DNA from: SAR92 bacterium BACL16 MAG-120619-bin48
Lineage (GTDB): Bacteria; Pseudomonadota; Gammaproteobacteria; Pseudomonadales; Porticoccaceae
Reading direction: 5' to 3'
Assembly: GCA_001438605.1 (NCBI GenBank)
Contig: LIDE01000033.1
Coordinates: 1-38,110 of the forward strand
DNA: 38,110 nucleotides
Shown: positions 25,577 to 33,787 of the stretch, in pieces
Layout of the letters: each line of letters begins with the position of its first letter
How positions within the stretch are numbered: the stretch's first letter is position 1
Notes under the pieces: model-generated
What the model saw: the letters and a program-made list of their open reading frames with translations, nothing else
Databases searched by the model: none
What the model was told of the DNA's origin: nothing
Position numbers and translations under genes: made by a program

Positions 25577-28330
25577 CTAGAACTTGTAACGTAGACCTAA
25601 TGCATAGCGGCGGCCAAATTCACGATAGGAAATAATCCGTGACTCGTCACCCGCAAAGGTGACTGGCTTTTCGTTGGTCAGGTTAATGGCTTCTGCAGTT
25701 AACGTGAGACCGGTATCACCCACCTGATAGCTCATGCTCGCATCAACCTGAGAGTAGGCTTTGTGATAGATTGGCAGACCACCAAGACTTGAGGTAAAGA
25801 GTAAGAAGTCATCTCGATCCGTGTACGATATACGACCTGAAAAGTCCTCTTTTTCATAGAACAGCACCAGGTTCATGCTCGATTCTGAAAGCCCTTCCAA
25901 TGGCAGCGCGTTGCCAAATGGATCATTCTTAATTGTAGAGCTATCAATCATGGTGTAGTTAAAAATCGTACCTAAGCCATCAAAAGGAGCCGGAAGTTGG
26001 GTAAAATTCTGCTGGTAGGATAACTCAAGACCCTTAATAGTAGCGCCTTCACCGTTAGACGGTGCCGTGACCAAATACTCTACCGCATCACCGTTGTCGT
26101 CTGTTTCAAACCCGGGAACAACTTCGCTGAACTGAGTTGATGAAACATAGGAGCTGACGTCTTTGTAGAATGCAGCGGTTGACAGTAGTCCACCTTTGTT
26201 GAAATACCACTCCAAAGACAGATCGAACTGATCTGCAAGAAAAGGATCAAGATCGGGATTACCACGAGTTGCAGTCTGTGCACCCTGATTGACATTATAG
26301 CCTAAGGTCAACTGCTGGAAGCTAGGACGAGACATAACCTTTGCATAACCGCCACGCAGCAAGAGATCATCGTCAAGCACATAGACGACGTTTAGACTCG
26401 GCAAGACTTCAGAATAGCTGCGCTTGTCATTCAGTGGAATCAAAGCAGCGCCATCGTAGGTATTACTGTTACCGTCCTGATCGGTACTGACGTAGCGCAG
26501 ACCAAAATTGCCGCGCAATTTTTCAGTCTCGAAAGTTGCCATGGCATAGGCTGCGGTAATTTCTTCGCTAACATCCCAGTTGCTAATACCGTCCTCCTTG
26601 GCTCGAATCACTGGGGTGCCTAATTGGCCGTCAGCATCGTAGGAATAATCTTCTAAAATCATGCTTGCCGATGGAAAGAACCAAGATGAAGGCATGCCGC
26701 CAGTAACGGAAAAGTTATCAACCGGAAAGGTACTATCGCCAATATAATCTGCCAAGGTACAGCTGTGAGCATCATCGCCACAGGTCGACCCGTTTCTAGA
26801 GTTAACCGAATCCACCGCCTTGTATTGATCCTTACTACGATCACGGTATTTAGCGCCGAACTTTACGCTGGTGATCCAGCTATCATTAATCGTGCGTTCG
26901 AAATCTAACTGGGCGTACTCTTCTTCATCAGTGTTTTGTTGTACTGCGCGAGACAGATTCTGCCACTCCAGGTCGGAGGGTGCAGACACCGCCTCACCGC
27001 CAGCCAAGGTCGCAGTCAGAGTGGAGAATTGAACGCCGCGAGTATCATAGGAAACACTGCTTCCCTTTGGCCCAAAGGTTGCAAATAAAGCTGGATCCTG
27101 TTTGCCCTCACCATCGGAAGCGCCAACGCGTGCCGACACCAACCAATCTTCAGAGGTCCAATCTACAGACAGATTAACGGCTTCGGTAGAATAGTTATAT
27201 TCACGATCAAAGTTAGCGACAAAATAGCGCTGATGGAAGGATTTGTCACTGGTACTGTTGGTCACAGCAACAAAATTGTCGCCGTCGAGAACGGCACTCT
27301 CAATCAGGGTATTGCCGACACCACCTGGGGCATCAGTAAATCGATAAGCACTGTTGCTGGCGTGCTCAAAACGGGTTAAGTCAGTGGTCAAATAATCTAA
27401 CTTAACGTCGACGTTGTCATTGGGTCTGTACTGAAAAACAACGTTGAGACCTGAGCGTTCACGCTCTTCAAGACGAATATTTTGCCTTATGTCCTTGGGC
27501 ATATAGCCATAGGCAATGCCATCAACCGGTGCGGTCAACTGCGCAGGAGAACCGGCATCGCTTATCTTACCTGTAGCGGCGTCAAAACCCACATAGAGAT
27601 AGCCAAAGGATTCCACACTGTCACGGCGAAAAGGCTCTTCGGAATTATTGTAACTAACTAGAACGCCTAACTCACGACCCTGAGAGTCGACACTAGAGTC
27701 GGTAAATAGCAAAGAATAATTTTCACCCTCATCGTCGCGCAACTTATTAAACGACTGCTTGAGATTGACTACCGCGGTGCGATTTTTAAAGTTCAATGGC
27801 GAACGCGTCTTGAGGTTAACCGTTCCGCCCAGAGAACCTTCATCCTGGCTGGCCGAGGGTGTTTTAAACACTTCAAGGCTTTCCACTAGCTCTGGCGAAA
27901 TAGTGTTGTAGTTAAAGCTTCGTTCTCCACCGGAAACCGAGGTCGTTGAAATGGTTTGGCCGTTTACTGTGGCTCGATTCAATGCCGGTGGCGTGCCGCG
28001 GACACTAACTTCACTTCCCTCACCCACACCGTCGTTGTCTCCTGCACTGACGTTAGTTCCGCGACTAATCTGTACGCCCGTAACCCGCTGTAGTGACTCG
28101 GCGACATTGTGGTCGGGAAACTTACCCAGATCCTCTGATGTTACGACCTCAACAAACTCACTTGAGTTACGTTTGCGGTCAATTGATTTTTCAAGACTGG
28201 CGCGGACACCAGTCACTACGACCTCCTCTATCTCAGAGTCCTGAGCGAAGGACTGATGAGAAAATCCAGACGCAGCTATTACCGCACATAGCAGCCTTAA
28301 TTTAAATGAGCCATTGGCTAAATTCAACAT
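25577..28330 (-). CDS. TonB-dependent outer-membrane receptor of the polysaccharide cluster
   Basis: This 917-residue protein has a signal peptide (LLCAVIAASGFSHQSFAQ), TonB box IEEVVVTGVR, plug domain (SEDLGKFPDHNVAESLQRVTGVQISR; EVSVRGTPPALNRATVNGQT; LGGTVNLKTRSP) and a barrel ending FGRRYALGLRYKF. The motif ASLEKSIDRKRNSSEFVEVV following the TonB box is typical of the subclass that imports oligosaccharides in marine and plant-associated gammaproteobacteria. It is therefore expected to take up sulfated xylo-oligosaccharides or similar products. It heads the minus-strand gene set. A 12-base-arm palindrome lies about 135 bases upstream of its start, and the response regulator gene lies just upstream in the same direction. 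Confidence 0.93.
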   Translation of the reverse strand: MLNLANGSFKLRLLCAVIAASGFSHQSFAQDSEIEEVVVTGVRASLEKSIDRKRNSSEFVEVVTSEDLGKFPDHNVAESLQRVTGVQISRGTNVSAGDNDGVGEGSEVSVRGTPPALNRATVNGQTISTTSVSGGERSFNYNTISPELVESLEVFKTPSASQDEGSLGGTVNLKTRSPLNFKNRTAVVNLKQSFNKLRDDEGENYSLLFTDSSVDSQGRELGVLVSYNNSEEPFRRDSVESFGYLYVGFDAATGKISDAGSPAQLTAPVDGIAYGYMPKDIRQNIRLEERERSGLNVVFQYRPNDNVDVKLDYLTTDLTRFEHASNSAYRFTDAPGGVGNTLIESAVLDGDNFVAVTNSTSDKSFHQRYFVANFDREYNYSTEAVNLSVDWTSEDWLVSARVGASDGEGKQDPALFATFGPKGSSVSYDTRGVQFSTLTATLAGGEAVSAPSDLEWQNLSRAVQQNTDEEEYAQLDFERTINDSWITSVKFGAKYRDRSKDQYKAVDSVNSRNGSTCGDDAHSCTLADYIGDSTFPVDNFSVTGGMPSSWFFPSASMILEDYSYDADGQLGTPVIRAKEDGISNWDVSEEITAAYAMATFETEKLRGNFGLRYVSTDQDGNSNTYDGAALIPLNDKRSYSEVLPSLNVVYVLDDDLLLRGGYAKVMSRPSFQQLTLGYNVNQGAQTATRGNPDLDPFLADQFDLSLEWYFNKGGLLSTAAFYKDVSSYVSSTQFSEVVPGFETDDNGDAVEYLVTAPSNGEGATIKGLELSYQQNFTQLPAPFDGLGTIFNYTMIDSSTIKNDPFGNALPLEGLSESSMNLVLFYEKEDFSGRISYTDRDDFLLFTSSLGGLPIYHKAYSQVDASMSYQVGDTGLTLTAEAINLTNEKPVTFAGDESRIISYREFGRRYALGLRYKF

Positions 28331-28464
28331 TGCAAAATCCCCGATAATTATTAAAATTTATATTTTTATAATTGCTACGATTTCGCTGACTATAATGGCT
28401 CTTCGAGTTATCTAAAATAATCAGGAATTGCTGAAATTTAGAGTCAGATAATGGAATTTTTTAC

Positions 28465-28482
28465 TGTAGGGGTTTTCCTACA
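28465..28482. promoter_or_regulatory. Palindrome upstream of the TonB receptor
   Basis: TGTAGG (28465-28470) and CCTACA (28477-28482) form an inverted repeat with a 6-base spacer, 135-150 bases before the receptor start and just downstream of the response regulator stop. LuxR/NarL-type regulators bind such short dyads, so it is a candidate operator. No T-run suits it as terminator in the regulator's direction. Confidence 0.4.
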
Positions 28483-28506
28483 AAGGCGATAAATAAATTG
28501 AGATTC

Positions 28507-29151
28507 TTATAAAAGTAAACCTGATTTATTGGCATAGAGGATTAGCTCTGCATTGGTTGAAAACCCCATTTTTTGCATTAGCCTTGACCTATGAGTAGCG
28601 ACAGTTTTAGCACTCACCTGCAATTTTTCAGCAATATCTTTTGCTCTTTTACCTGAAGCCAGTTCAAGAAATATTTGATACTCCCGGTCTGAAAGAGACT
28701 CATATAGAGACAAGTCATCTGCATTAGAAAAGCTACGACTCATAGTATTAGCCAAAAGTCCGCCCACAATTTCATTGATATAGCGCCCACCTGCAGCAGC
28801 AGTTTTCACCGCCTTTATAATCTCTGTCTCTTCAGCATCTTTCGAGATATAGCCTGCTGCGCCAGCCTGAATCAACCTAACAGCGTATTGAGACTCAGGG
28901 TAACTGCTCAGAATCAGCACTGGCAGATGGGGCTTTTCTGACTTAATTTGTTTTAGAACATCGACACCGCTGCGGCCAGGCAGACGGATATCCAGTACGA
29001 CTAGGTCCCAGTCTTGCTTTCGAACCTGCTGCATAGCCTCGATGGCGTCATTGGCCTCAGCCAAGACTACCAAGTCAAGATTTTCAATGAGCATCTGTTT
29101 TAGCCCATTTCTAACTACAGCATGATCTTCAACAAGAAGAATGGATGACAT
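28507..29151 (-). CDS. LuxR/NarL-family response regulator
   Basis: The 214-residue protein has a receiver domain (1-120) with acidic pocket EDH at 8-10, phospho-acceptor Asp54 (LVVLDIRLPGRSG), a conserved Ser at about 82 and Lys in SKDAEE, followed by a LuxR-type helix-turn-helix at about 150-207 (LSDREYQIFLELASGKRAKD; VSAKTVATHRSRLMQKMGF). It is divergent from the sensor kinase gene, separated by 181 bases that hold a perfect palindrome. It is the evident partner of that kinase and the probable regulator of the polysaccharide genes around it. The receptor gene lies directly downstream in the same orientation (176-base gap). Confidence 0.93.
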   Translation of the reverse strand: MSSILLVEDHAVVRNGLKQMLIENLDLVVLAEANDAIEAMQQVRKQDWDLVVLDIRLPGRSGVDVLKQIKSEKPHLPVLILSSYPESQYAVRLIQAGAAGYISKDAEETEIIKAVKTAAAGGRYINEIVGGLLANTMSRSFSNADDLSLYESLSDREYQIFLELASGKRAKDIAEKLQVSAKTVATHRSRLMQKMGFSTNAELILYANKSGLLL

Positions 29152-29180
29152 TATTTCTCCTAGAAAGGGTGATTAAAGAT

Positions 29181-29201
29181 GTTACTTTCTAGTAAAGTAA
29201 C
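29181..29201. promoter_or_regulatory. Perfect palindrome in the divergent regulator/kinase promoter region
   Basis: GTTACTTT (29181-29188) and AAAGTAAC (29194-29201) are exact inverted repeats with a 5-base spacer, 30 bases upstream of the regulator start and 130 upstream of the kinase start. The position and symmetry fit an operator for autoregulation of both genes. Confidence 0.5.
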
Positions 29202-29332
29202 AGATACTTACCAAAATTAGAAACCAGAAATATTTGGTTTTATAAAATATTTACTAAAGCCTTTAACTGAATTTAACAAAGCTGTTATTTTTTATTGCTT
29301 TTTTTAACCTTGAATCTTAAGGCCCGACTGTA

Positions 29333-31087
29333 ATGATGATTCTTAATTCCGACTGTAATTTCGAGAAGAAACCTAATTTAAAAAAATCCATCCATAGAAT
29401 TAATCGGTCCCTAATGTCGGCTTCTCTCAACCTTATTTCTGCATGCGTTACTCTGTTTATAACTGTAACCATGGCCAACGCCGACGTCCAGATAAATCAA
29501 GTTGGCAGTCCTGAAAAACGAGTACTGCAATCATCACTCACCGAGCCAGAGCTTAACTGGCTTCGCAAACACAAAACGATCAGGCACGGCATTGCAAGCA
29601 ACCAGATGCCCTTCGAATATGTAGATGATAATGGCCATTATCGCGGGTTGACCTCAGACTATATCGCCATTGTCAGCGAACAGTTGGGCATTAACTTTGA
29701 GCTATTCGTGTTCTCCGACCTAAACGGACTGTCAAAGGGAATCCAAAAAAACCAAGTTGATCTAGCCAGTTATCTGCCACCGCCACGAGGAAAGCTAAGC
29801 TATAGCGAGTCAGTTATTGAAATGCCCATCGCCCTCTTTGGGCGACAAGACTCTGCGCTAATTGTTGGCATTGAGTCAATTCGGGATGAGCGCGTAGTTA
29901 TTGAAAAGCCCTCCAAAGCGGAGCAAATACTCTCTGAATTTTATCCGCAGATTGCGGTTAGCTATGTTGATACGCCAGCCGAAGGTATTCAAGCGGTGCT
30001 CGCTGGCAAAGCCGACATATTTATTCACAATGTTTTTTCCGTCGAATATTACACCCGCAAACTGGGGTTGCCGCCGTTAAAAGTAGTGTCCAACACCCCT
30101 TATACCTTTGATATTGCATTTGCGGTAACTGAGGAACTCAGACCATTTATCCCGATTGTGCAAAAAGTCCTCTCAGGTCTGAGCAAACGAGAAAGACAGT
30201 TAATTTTCGATAAATGGGTCAATATTGAGATAACAAGGAAACTCGACCTGAAAAAAACAGGGCTCTGGGCCAGTGCTGTCCTAATGTTTGTCTTACTGGT
30301 ATTTCTGGCCATTCTGCGGTGGAATAAAATTCTTAAGGAGAAAGTTGCCTATAGAACCCGAGAGCTCGAGCTATCGAGCAAAAACTTACGCAGCTTGGCG
30401 CGCCATCTGGATAAGGTGCGAGAGGAGGAAAAGGCGAAGTTAGCCCGTGAGATTCATGATGAGCTAGGCCATACCCTAATTTCTCTGACCATGGCGGTGA
30501 GGCGACTGAAAAGCACCGCAATGAAAAGCTTCAAGCAGCCTGAATTGAACAACTCTTCAAGCCAAAGCGCTGAGTTAGACAATCAACTTGATGACATCAA
30601 AGCCTTGCTACTTAAGGCGTCAAATACCTCTAGGTCCATTATGTCAGATCTGCGGCCTAGTGTTTTAGAGGATCTTGGACTAATTGCAGCCATAGAGTGG
30701 CTAGCTCATGAATTTGAAATTCACCATCAAAAACTATGCATTGTTGGCGGCACCCAACTGGCAGACACTATTCCATCCACCGTTGCTATAGCTGTATTTC
30801 GAATCGTTCAAGAGTCGCTGACCAATATCGCAAAACACGCTAAGGCCAACAAAGTTCAAATAAAGATCAGCAGTGACAATGGTCTCCTCAAAGTAAAGAT
30901 AATTGATGATGGTATTGGCCTACAGGCCGGCTGGGACCAAAAAGAAGGTTCATTCGGTTTTCAGGGAATGCGAGAAAGAGCAATGAGTTTCAATGGCGAG
31001 ATCAGCGTCGTCAATGGCAAAAACTCCGGGGTAGCTTTAATGCTTCAAATCCCCTTTAAAAAACACGACGTTGAATCTAAATACTAA
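29333..31087 (+). CDS. Sensor histidine kinase with periplasmic binding-protein domain
   Basis: The 584-residue kinase has an N-terminal membrane/signal segment (about 27-48), then a family-3 solute-binding-protein domain in the periplasm (about 75-300; IRHGIASNQMPFEYVDDNGHYRGLTSDYIA, GIQAVLAGKADIFIHN), a transmembrane helix (about 311-331), a HisKA_3 domain with phospho-accepting His375 in REIHDELGHTLIS, and a HATPase_c domain (ESLTNIAKHAKANKV; IDDGIGL; GSFGFQGMRERA). The domain order resembles BvgS/EvgS sensors but without PAS, receiver or Hpt modules. It should autophosphorylate and pass phosphate to the divergently encoded LuxR-type regulator. Its ligand is unknown; a breakdown product of the cluster's polysaccharide is a reasonable guess. 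Confidence 0.92.
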   Translation: MMILNSDCNFEKKPNLKKSIHRINRSLMSASLNLISACVTLFITVTMANADVQINQVGSPEKRVLQSSLTEPELNWLRKHKTIRHGIASNQMPFEYVDDNGHYRGLTSDYIAIVSEQLGINFELFVFSDLNGLSKGIQKNQVDLASYLPPPRGKLSYSESVIEMPIALFGRQDSALIVGIESIRDERVVIEKPSKAEQILSEFYPQIAVSYVDTPAEGIQAVLAGKADIFIHNVFSVEYYTRKLGLPPLKVVSNTPYTFDIAFAVTEELRPFIPIVQKVLSGLSKRERQLIFDKWVNIEITRKLDLKKTGLWASAVLMFVLLVFLAILRWNKILKEKVAYRTRELELSSKNLRSLARHLDKVREEEKAKLAREIHDELGHTLISLTMAVRRLKSTAMKSFKQPELNNSSSQSAELDNQLDDIKALLLKASNTSRSIMSDLRPSVLEDLGLIAAIEWLAHEFEIHHQKLCIVGGTQLADTIPSTVAIAVFRIVQESLTNIAKHAKANKVQIKISSDNGLLKVKIIDDGIGLQAGWDQKEGSFGFQGMRERAMSFNGEISVVNGKNSGVALMLQIPFKKHDVESKY

Positions 31088-31162
31088 GTTAGTAAAGGCA
31101 AAAACCGCTTGAGTACTTGACTATTTAAAGGGGAAATAAATGATTCTCCAAGGGACCTCTAA

Positions 31163-32806
31163 ATGTTCATAAGATCAACCATAGTCAGTCTTTGCCTAGT
31201 GCTGACGCTACTCACTACCAGTGTAATGGCACAGCCGCGACCGAATATTCTATTGATCATGGCTGAGGACATGAGCGCTAGAGTAGGCGCATTTGGCGAT
31301 AATGTCGCTGTCACGCCCAATCTCGACCGTCTCGCCAGCACCGGCATTCGATATCCTAATACTTTTACCACGGCCGGCGTCTGCGCGCCGAGCCGTGCTG
31401 CACATATACTCGCGGTTCACCAGATTTCGGTGGGCGCACAGCACATGCGCACCCAATCGTTTAAAGACTCTGCCTACAGATCAGTACCGCCAGCGCATAT
31501 CAAAGCCTATCCAGAATTATTACGTCACGAAGGCTATTACACCTTTACCAGCTCTAAGCTCGACTATCAGTTTAGTAACGTATCTGCCGGGTCAGGACCT
31601 TTTAGCATCTGGGACTACGAAGGTTCCCAGCCTACTTGGCAGGGTCGTGCAGAAAGTCAGCCATTTTTTGGTTTCGTGACCCTGACACAAACCCATGAGC
31701 AGCAGATTTTCCCTAATATAGTGACGTTAAATAATGCCTCAGAAACTCACTCCCAGGTAGTTAATCCCGATCAGGTTTTAGTACCGCCCTACTATCCCGA
31801 TCATCCGGATATCCGAGCCGACATTGCTCAGCACTACAACAATATTTTTGTCATGGATCAGATGGTTGGCAAATTACTGCGTCAGCTTGAAGACGATGGC
31901 TTGGCCGAGACCACCATTGTTATCTGGACCACCGACCATGGCGATGGTCTGCCCCGAGCCAAACGTGAAATCTATGACAGTGGCATCAAGGTGCCATTAA
32001 TTGTCCACTGGCCAACACGCTTTAAACCTGAGGGTTTGATTCCTGGCAGTAATGATAAAAGGCTGGTGAGCTTTGTCGATATAGGGCCAAGTGTTTTGAC
32101 CATGGCGGGGATTCCGGTGCCAGACTACATGCCTGGGAGTGCTCAGCTAGTGCCGGATGTCAGTCCAGAAAGAGACTATATTTATGCCGCCAAAGACCGG
32201 ATAGACGGTTTTAACTTTCGCGAGCGCGCCGTGCGCGATGGCCAGTTTAAATACATTAAGAATCTGCTTCCAAACATGCCAGGTGCGCAGCATATTACAT
32301 ACCGCGATCGACTGGCTACTATGCAGACTCTCTGGCAGCACTTATCTGCAGGCAAGCTAAACGCTGCGCAACGCTTTTGGTTCGAGCCACGCCCAGCAGA
32401 AGAGCTTTACGATATAGTCGCCGACCCCCATGAAATCAATAATATAGCCGATTCTGCCGAGCAGATTGACACTCTCGCTCGTATGAGGACTGCACTAATA
32501 AACTGGCGAGGCGCGATTGCCGACTACAGTGAGACAACTGAATTAGCGATGGCTAAGGACTTTTGGCCAGATGGCGAGCAACCCGTCACTCAAGTACCTC
32601 AGATCTCAATTAATAAAGAAGGAACGGCGAGCATAGTACCTTCGGCAGCCGATGATTCAGTTGGATATCGTATAAATGGCGGCGTCTGGAAGCTTTACAG
32701 CAAACCTCTGTCACTTCCCAAAAAGGCTCTTTTAGAGGCCAAGTCAGTTCGGTATGGATGGGCAGAGAGTCCATTGACCCGCGCTTCGCACACCGCTGGT
32801 GATTAA
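31163..32806 (+). CDS. Family S1 sulfatase with C-terminal accessory domain, exported
   Basis: The 547-residue sulfatase has a signal peptide (IVSLCLVLTLLTTSVMAQ), opening motif RPNILLIMAEDMSARVGAFG, modification motif CAPSR at Cys74 (TTAGVCAPSRAAHI), metal motif VIWTTDHGDGLPRAKREIYD and the C-terminal ELYDIVADPHEINNIAD. The last 60 residues (SAADDSVGYRINGGVWKLYS, ALLEAKSVRYGWAES) look like the chitobiase C-terminal-type domain seen in some S1 subfamilies, including N-sulfoglucosamine-type enzymes. AAGGGA precedes the ATG. It follows the kinase gene by 75 bases, so it may be co-transcribed with it and thus lie outside the main minus-strand operon. It presumably depends on the FGE encoded at 17.2-18.1 kb. 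Confidence 0.92.
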   Translation: MFIRSTIVSLCLVLTLLTTSVMAQPRPNILLIMAEDMSARVGAFGDNVAVTPNLDRLASTGIRYPNTFTTAGVCAPSRAAHILAVHQISVGAQHMRTQSFKDSAYRSVPPAHIKAYPELLRHEGYYTFTSSKLDYQFSNVSAGSGPFSIWDYEGSQPTWQGRAESQPFFGFVTLTQTHEQQIFPNIVTLNNASETHSQVVNPDQVLVPPYYPDHPDIRADIAQHYNNIFVMDQMVGKLLRQLEDDGLAETTIVIWTTDHGDGLPRAKREIYDSGIKVPLIVHWPTRFKPEGLIPGSNDKRLVSFVDIGPSVLTMAGIPVPDYMPGSAQLVPDVSPERDYIYAAKDRIDGFNFRERAVRDGQFKYIKNLLPNMPGAQHITYRDRLATMQTLWQHLSAGKLNAAQRFWFEPRPAEELYDIVADPHEINNIADSAEQIDTLARMRTALINWRGAIADYSETTELAMAKDFWPDGEQPVTQVPQISINKEGTASIVPSAADDSVGYRINGGVWKLYSKPLSLPKKALLEAKSVRYGWAESPLTRASHTAGD

Positions 32807-32871
32807 AGCCGATTTCCTTATCGGCGTAATGTGCCTAAGTATTCCTTTTTATAAGCGGAAAGAACTTCTCA

Positions 32872-32965
32872 CCTCAATCTAGCCCTGATTTGATCGATCT
32901 ACACGCACGTTAACGTATCTAAAATCTGGCCCTTCACAGCCCTAGAGTCGACAACAATCTGCATA
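32872..32965. repeat. Dispersed repeat, copy C (inverted)
   Basis: On the minus strand it reads ATGCAGATTGTTGTCGACTC, about 50 unrelated bases, then TCAAATCAGGGCTAGATTGAGG. Both modules occur in copy A at 14393-14449, but in the opposite order, as if copies came from a tandem array. It lies between sulfatase and IS fragment. Confidence 0.55.
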
Positions 32966-33013
32966 GGTGGAATCTCTCTCAAAGGCTCAGGCTGGTTTTC
33001 ACCCCAGTTCTCT

Positions 33014-33160
33014 CAGAAGTGGACCCCATAAATTGGACAGTGCGATAAGTGCCCCTCGGGGTTATGCCGCCATCTTGGCGACGTATTGATAGTAGACATT
33101 GTCTGGTGTCTGTCGGTCAAGTGATTGATGTCGTCTTTCAGTGTTGTAGAACTCAAAATA
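33014..33160 (-). mobile_element. IS3-family transposase 3' end fragment
   Basis: Read on the minus strand it encodes YFEFYNTERRHQSLDRQTPD followed by NVYYQYVAKMAA and a stop at 33062-33064, the C-terminus of an IS3-family OrfB. Beyond the stop, TGGACCCCATAAATTGGACA-type sequence near 33019-33038 looks like the element's terminal repeat. The remaining 5' part of the transposase is absent. The fragment abuts the integrase remnant, so the IS probably truncated the integrase and was then itself cut by deletion. Confidence 0.75.
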
Positions 33161-33405
33161 TCGCCTCAGAGAAGCAGCCTTGGGTCGATAACTATGGCAG
33201 AAATATCACTGTCCATGGTTTTAGATCTACGATGCGAGACTATCTGGCAGAGCAAACTGATATAGATCACGCCACAGCAGAAATTTGTCTAGCGCATACA
33301 GTTGGGAGCGCGGTAGAGCGTTCGTATCGAAGAGGCGATCTACTCGAGAAAAGGAGAGTCGCAATGCAAATCTGGGGGAATTTTACCGAAAGCCATGAAT
33401 CATAG
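33161..33405 (+). pseudogene. P4-type tyrosine integrase, C-terminal remnant
   Basis: About 80 residues remain, matching the C-terminal catalytic part of P4-like integrases: VHGFRSTMRDYLAEQTD (box II His-x-x-Arg), AEICLAHTVGSAVERSYRRGDLLEKRR (second His and the nucleophile Tyr) and a short tail. The N-terminal arm-binding and core-binding domains and the first catalytic Arg are missing, replaced by the IS3 fragment to the left. Any start codon upstream (for example at 33049) belongs to the IS sequence. Integrases of this type commonly insert at tRNA or tmRNA 3' ends, so this fragment pairs naturally with the ssrA scar at 12.1 kb. A perfect terminator follows 15 bases later. Confidence 0.82.
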
Positions 33406-33420
33406 AGAGGAGCGGATATG

Positions 33421-33451
33421 AATTGCTCGATCAACTCAGCGAGCAATTTTT
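33421..33451 (+). terminator. Rho-independent terminator after the integrase remnant
   Basis: AATTGCTCG (33421-33429) pairs perfectly with CGAGCAATT (33440-33448), giving a 9-bp stem, followed by TTT. It is correctly placed for the integrase gene. Confidence 0.85.
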
Positions 33452-33787
33452 CAGGCCTGCTGGCGGGTATGTCGCCAATTTCTCTAGTTCAGTCGGCTGT
33501 ATCAGTGAGGAGTCTACTCTCGACAGGTCGTTTATTCTTCCTATACTTTAAAGCCAGACTGCATAGCCGATGATTTCAGGAGGAAAGCGGTGACGTTTGT
33601 ATATATTCATACAACGATATTAGCAGCTTCGAGACTTAACTTGGCAATACCCGATATTGGGTCGCTCAATCGCTGCTGGATTGGGGTCTTCTATAAGGAA
33701 TGTTGAATCCTCCGCCAGCAACCCGGTTGGCGCAAGCAGCGCCAGCGCGATAGTTGTATTGCGGAAAAATCGGCCAACCGTCACGGT
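33452..33787. other. Intergenic stretch at the right edge of the presumed island
   Basis: No convincing gene. A 37-codon frame beginning GTG at 33590 has AGGAGG 6 bases upstream but no known motif. TTGTAT (33597-33602) and ATACAA (33609-33614) form a small palindrome inside it. No second copy of the ssrA end was found here, so the other island boundary is not located. From about 33680 G+C rises, marking the transition to the following genes. Confidence 0.4.

Noticed and set aside
33049-33160. Upstream part of the integrase-containing frame as the integrase N-terminus
   Set aside because: This part is the reverse strand of an IS3-family OrfB end and only happens to be open in frame with the integrase remnant.
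33590-33703. 37-codon frame with good ribosome site AGGAGG and GTG start
   Set aside because: Too short and without recognisable features; kept only as a note in the intergenic entry.
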